From assembly GCA_028564705.1 (NCBI GenBank), contig JAPXFQ010001140.1:310001-374000 (forward strand): a DNA stretch of 64,000 bases, read 5' to 3'. This DNA comes from Apricaphanius iberus. Taxonomy: Eukaryota; Chordata; Actinopteri; Cyprinodontiformes; Aphaniidae. The translations under genes and the position numbers were made by a program. Shown one piece after another: positions 59,455-64,000 of the stretch (its first letter is position 1; the number at the start of each line of letters is the position of its first letter). The notes under the pieces are model-generated. The model saw only the letters and a list, made by a program, of their open reading frames with translations, did no database searches and was not told the DNA's origin.

Positions 59455-60130
59455 CTAGGCATGTCCCGATCCTGATCAAGATTGTATTGGGCCGACAGTT
59501 TCAGGCTTTCCAGTGATCGGAGATCAGCTATATTAGCTAACGAGATGCGCCGATGTTCACAAAAGTACCTCCTAGTTATGTTTGACGGTGATTGTGCAAT
59601 AATTCAAACCTCTGTAGAGGTGCAAACAAGGACTTTTAATGACCACAAATCAGCAAAGCAGATTAAATGCAACTCTAATATGGGTCAACTTAAACAAATA
59701 TGCTTAAAAGAAACTTAAACTATATAATAAAGGCATAGAAACTCACCTTCTGGTATTTACACACAGTGAAAACACCAATAATAATACTGTAACTTACAAA
59801 CTTAGAACAATGTGTTATTTCTAACATGTATTGACTCAAAAATATAGAATCTATAGAATCCTACGGTGGGAAAGCATTGTTTACACCAGCATATAGCCTG
59901 CTAGGAATACTTTTTTTTTTAACACTGTACCAAGTATAAGTGTTTTGCTTTTTACTTCTGTCTGAAATGTGAAACTGAAGCTGACCTTTAATTCTCTGTA
60001 AGATTTGGATTTCACCGAATTTACAACAATAATTTTAGTACTTAATAATGAAATTATTTTTTCAGAAGTTATGTTGAAATTATTGCTAAAATTTTATTTC
60101 AGTTTTATACATTTGAAAGGAGCAGGGGGC
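59455..60130. mobile_element. hAT element of family A, inverted copy, right end lost
   Basis: It matches the reverse complement of 3913-4674 in order: TCGGAGATCAGCTATATTAG, AAGTACCTCCTAGTTATG, GCAATAATTCAAACCTCT, AAACAAGGACTTTTAATG and GCATAGAAACTC. The far end fades out near 60130. Confidence 0.6.
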
Positions 60131-60222
60131 TAGATTTATAAAATAAATTATATTCATGTTCAGTTTTGTAATTGTATTGGGTTATTTATTCCTCATACAC
60201 ATAAAGCAGTAAAGCCATATTC

Positions 60223-60831
60223 GTGGTCTCATATCGTCCACCAGGCCCTTATGCTCAATTTTTAGATCAGATCTCAGATTTTCTATCTGACTTAGTTTTA
60301 AACACTGATAAAGTAATTATAGTCGGAGACTTCAATATTCATGTTGATAGTGAAAGTGATAGTCTAAATACAGCTTTTAACATTATCTTAGACTTAATAG
60401 GCTTTACTCAAAATGTGCATGGACCAACTCACTCTTGTCACCAGAGTTTAGATCTTGTGCTGACTTATGGCATTGACTGTGAAGAAATAACAGTCTTTCC
60501 ACATAACCCTATCCTGTCTGATCATTTTCTGATCACTTTTAAACTTTCTCTAACAGATCATATCAAACCTGAAAAAAAACTTCATTATACCAGAACGTTA
60601 TCAGACAATGCCGTAGCAAGTTTTAAAGAAGCTCTTCCAACTTTAATTTTGTCAGTACATAAAAGTACAATAGAAATCAGTGATTTAACTCGTAACCCCT
60701 CACAACTTGACATTTTAGTTCATAGCGTTAATTCCTCCCTGCGTCTGGCAATAGACAAAGTTGCCCCCTTGAAAAGGAAGGTGGCTAGCCATAGAAGATT
60801 AGCTCCCTGGTTTACTTTAGAGCTACCCTGA
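60223..60831 (+). pseudogene. L2 LINE endonuclease (EEP) C-terminal part
   Basis: This frame carries VIIVGDFNIHVD and ILSDHFLITF, the hallmark GDFN and SDH motifs of apurinic-type LINE endonucleases. The catalytic N-terminal part is missing. The frame stops at 60831 and later stops separate it from the reverse transcriptase. Confidence 0.85.
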
Positions 60832-61327
60832 AGCAGACTGTTAGAAAACTAGAGAGAAAATGGCACTCCTGCACTAAATGGCATTTACAGGATTTTTATT
60901 TAGTGTGGATAAACAGTCTATTGCTTTATAAAAAGAGCCTTCAAACAGCCAGAAAGAGCATATTTTTCATCTTTAATCGAGGAGAATAAAAACAATCCTA
61001 GGTTTCTTTCTAATACAGTTGCCAAACTCACACAGGATCAAAGCTCTGTCGAGCCAACCATTCCCCAAGCTCTTAGTAGTGATGACTTCATGAAATTTTT
61101 TATAAATAAAATAGACTATAAAAAATAAGATAAATGGAAACCTTCCCAATATGCTTGCTTCTTCCTTAGTTATTGAGGCAGCATCAAAAATGGTTGAACC
61201 TAATATATTCTTGAACGGCTTTATTGCAGCCGAACTTTCAGATCTACTAAAATTATTAGCTTCATCAAAACCTTCAACTTGCATGTTAGACCCAGTCCCA
61301 ACTAAACTTTAAAAAGAGGTTCTCGTT

Positions 61328-62611
61328 TTGATTGCTGCTCCAATTTTAGATATAATGAATCTATCCTTAGTAAATGGATATGTACCACAGGAGTTTAAGA
61401 TTGCTGTAATTAAACCTCTACTTAAGAAACCATCTCTTGATCAAAACGACTTAATTAACTATAGACCGATATCTAATCTTCCCTTCTTATCTAAAATTCT
61501 TGAGAAAATAGTTGCACACCAGATATGTGAGCATTTAAACAATAATGAGCTGTTTGAGAAGTTTCAGTCAGGCTTTAGAGCTCATCACAGCACTGAAACA
61601 GCTCTGGTGAAGGTTACTAATGATATTCTCATAGCCTCAGACAATGGACTGGTGACCATTCTGGTCCTGTTAGATCTCAGTGCTGCCTTTGACACTGTTG
61701 ATCACAATATTCTCATAAAAAGGCTTCAAAGTGTCGGTATAATAGGAACAGCACAAGGTTGGTTTAAATCGTATTTGTCCAACAGATTTCAGTTTGTTCA
61801 GGTAAACAATACATCTTCCTCGGCCTCAATAGTTACTTGCGGAGTACCACAGGGTTCGGTGCTTGGGCCGGTCCTTTTTACTATATATATGCTTCCTATT
61901 GGTAAAATCATTAGGCAGCATGGGATACATTTCCATAGTTACGCAGATGATACACAGCTATATCTATCCATAAATCCTGATGAATCCAATCAGTTAGGTA
62001 GACTACAAGCATGTCTGGAAGACATAAAAACTTGGATGACTCTATACTTCTTGCTTCTGAATTCTGATAAAACAGAAGTTGTCGTCTTCGGACCAGAAGC
62101 TTTGAAAAAGAAACTACTTAGTCAACCCCTTCACCTAGACGGCATTAAATTAGCCTCCAGTAATAAAGCAAAAAACCTCGGTGTCATTTTTGACCAAGAT
62201 TTGTCATTTAGCTCTCACATTAAAGAAGTCTGTAGGATTTCCTTTTTTCACCTTAGGAATATTGCAAAAATTAGAACCATCCTGTCCAGGAGTGATGCTG
62301 AAAAATTAGTCCATGCCTTTATTACTTCAAGGCTGGCTTACTGTAAGTCTTTATTATCAGGTAGTCCACAGAATACAATTAAAAGTCTTCAGTTAGTCCA
62401 AAATGCTGCTGCAAGGGTTCTAATGAATAAAAGAAGAAGAGATCACATTTCCCCTGTTTTAGCTTCTCTTCACTGGCTCCCAGTAAAATCTTTCAGTTAT
62501 CAGGCTCCCCTCCTATGGAACCAGCTCCCAAGATTGGTTCGTGAAGCAGACAAGTTGTCTATCTTTAAAACTAGGCTTAAAACTTTCCTCTTTGACAAAG
62601 CTTACAGGTAG
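61328..62611 (+). pseudogene. L2 LINE reverse transcriptase with in-frame C-terminal deletion
   Basis: RT motifs appear in order: NYRPISNLPFLSKILEKIVA, the catalytic Asp in LLDLSAAFDTVDH, GVPQGSVLGPVLF and the active-site YADD at 61940-61951. The frame runs from HWLPVK straight into SFSYQAPLLWNQLP. L2 elements normally carry several tens of residues between these blocks, so an in-frame deletion removed them at about 62490. Upstream sequence is frame-broken, so this is a dead copy with a well-kept RT core. Confidence 0.9.
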
Positions 62612-63314
62612 AGACAGGTTAATAGGTAGTTAGAGACAGGTTAATGTTAGTAGTCAGGTAGAGTGTCAATAGCTAGGAAGAGATAGGAAGAGGTAGAGTA
62701 GCTAGGTAGAGATAGATTAATGTAAGCCAAGTATAGAGTGTTAGTAGCTAGGTCTAGTAGCTAGGACACAGGTTAATGTTAGTAGCTATGCTGCTTTAGG
62801 CTAGGCTGTTGGAGGACATTATTAGGGTCTGTTCCTACTTTCTCTCCTACTTCTCCCCAACTGCATGATGTGCTGTCAATTCAAGCGCTAACCTGTTTTC
62901 TCTTAGTCTCCTACAGTAGGTGCTCCTGACCCGCCCTGCTTGACGACCCTGACTAAGATGGCATTCCAGTCGAGGAACGTTCTCCACGTCCTGCTACCAG
63001 CTTCTGCTTCAGTTCTGTTGCTCTTGCTGTGTCTCTGCTGCCTTCTCCAAACCACAGACGGTCTCGGCAGATGACAGCTTGTGCTGAGCCTGGTTCTGCT
63101 GGAGGTTTCTTCCTGTTAAAAGGGAGTTTTTCCTCTCCACTGTCGCTTCATGCTTGCTCACTGTGAGGGATTGCTGAGAAGTCACGACGCTATCTTCCGT
63201 GGTTCTCTAATTCCTAAATTAAACATTGTATTGTAATAACTTTTCTGGTAAAGTGCCTTGAGATGACATCTGTTGTGAAATGACGCTATATAAATAAACT
63301 GAATTGAATTAATG

Positions 63315-64000
63315 AAGCGTTTTAAACTAAGTAAAATGAGCCCACCCATGTGTTATCCCATTATCTTGAACAGCCTGTGTGCTGCAAAATAGTCTGCGAT
63401 TCGGAGCTGAATTTCCCGCGCTTAGCCGCCAGTCAATCTACAATTCTTGCGCATTCTCGTTTTAACAGGAAAAGGAAGAGAAAGAACCCGAACTTCAGAC
63501 ACGGTCGATTAAACACTGTTACTTACTGGTTTTTTTTAAATTAACAAATGCAAAATACAGCATCCACGTGGCATCTCAACATGATGTTACAATTTGTCAA
63601 TTGAGAATATTGCAGACAGGGTAAGAGAGACAATAAACAAGAAGCCAGGGGGGATATACAGGGAGTGTTTACATATAAATATATAATTGACATTTCTAGG
63701 AGAAATCAATAAGTATCAGCATCAGAATACCTTCAAATGGGTAGAGATTTGAATAGTCTTTAAAGCCTTCTTGTTTTGTGAAAGGCGGATAGAGTCCATA
63801 TAAAATCTGACCTCCATCTGAAAAGAATTAAAGTTGGGGTTTCTTTTGAGAAATTTATATTTGTGTATATGAAATCTGTCCAAAAGAATTAATAAATTAA
63901 TAAAAAATTCAACAGAGTTATGAAAGATATCATGGGGAAGGCCAAACCAAAACCTGTTTCCAATATAATCTAAAATTGATAGAGAATTTATAGCAGATGA
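63315..64000. other. nothing recognised to the window edge
   Basis: No slc19a2 exon 1, repeat terminus or RNA gene can be supported here. The stretch is AT-rich apart from a small GC-richer patch near 63400-63460. Confidence 0.35.

Larger units (their letters stand above)
60200..63312 (+). mobile_element. 5'-truncated L2-type LINE
   Basis: It holds the end of the endonuclease domain, a frame-broken linker (60832-61327), a 427-codon reverse-transcriptase frame (61328-62611), and a 3' UTR. The UTR contains TAG/GAG-rich repeats (62610-62790), the block GGAGTTTTTCCTCTCCACTG, and the end TATATAAATAAACTGAATTG. The 5' end is cut within the endonuclease. Lacking the promoter and full endonuclease, it cannot move on its own. 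Confidence 0.88.

Noticed and set aside
63350..63544. Possible slc19a2 exon 1 in the GC-richer patch
   Set aside because: No residues of the family N-terminus appear on the minus strand, and no suitable donor was found.

Overview
The window looks like nuclear DNA of a ray-finned fish, most likely a teleost. It has intron-rich vertebrate genes, is AT-rich, and is packed with the repeat classes typical of teleosts: Tc1-like transposons, many short non-autonomous hAT elements with 8-bp target duplications, L2-type LINEs and (CCATCCAT)-tailed repeats. I cannot name the species from the sequence.

Three protein-coding genes can be assembled codon by codon. (1) arhgap1 on the minus strand has 12 coding exons between 20356 and 7790. 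They join in phase to a 430-residue Rho GTPase-activating protein with a BCH/Sec14-like lipid-binding domain, a proline-rich linker and a complete RhoGAP domain. A non-coding leader exon may lie near 29858-30010. The repeat-poor 5.0-7.8 kb stretch is its likely 3' UTR and holds a perfect 16-bp hairpin. (2) arl6ip6 on the plus strand has four coding exons from 39983 to 42691 and encodes a small multi-pass membrane protein. (3) slc19a2-like, thiamine transporter 1 family, is on the minus strand. Five exons from 59054 to 51064 encode 420 residues in phase; the first coding exon lies beyond the right edge or was not found.

Layout: 1-5 kb is intergenic and holds hAT and Tc1 remnants. 5-20.4 kb is arhgap1, with introns loaded by nested elements. 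20.4-39.7 kb is a repeat-rich stretch, probably the first arhgap1 intron and upstream DNA. 39.8-42.9 kb is arl6ip6. 43-50.9 kb is intergenic, with LINE, Harbinger-like and hAT remnants. 51-59.1 kb is the thiamine transporter. 59.4-64 kb holds a hAT copy and a 5'-truncated L2 LINE.

The most unusual structure is at 26944-29645. A 2-kb fold-back element, with two arms of about 750 bp in opposite orientation and tRNA-like sequences at their inner edges, sits inside a 0.73-kb hAT element. An uninterrupted sibling of that hAT lies at 21376-22090. Other notable structures are a 21-bp minisatellite split by a hAT insertion (35.86-37.88 kb), a Tc1 element split by later insertions (52.25-55.6 kb), and two closely similar copies of a 1.4-kb sequence at 12.1-13.5 and 54.0-55.4 kb. 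The three genes do not form an operon or an obvious functional unit. No CRISPR array, canonical tRNA gene or rRNA gene was seen.
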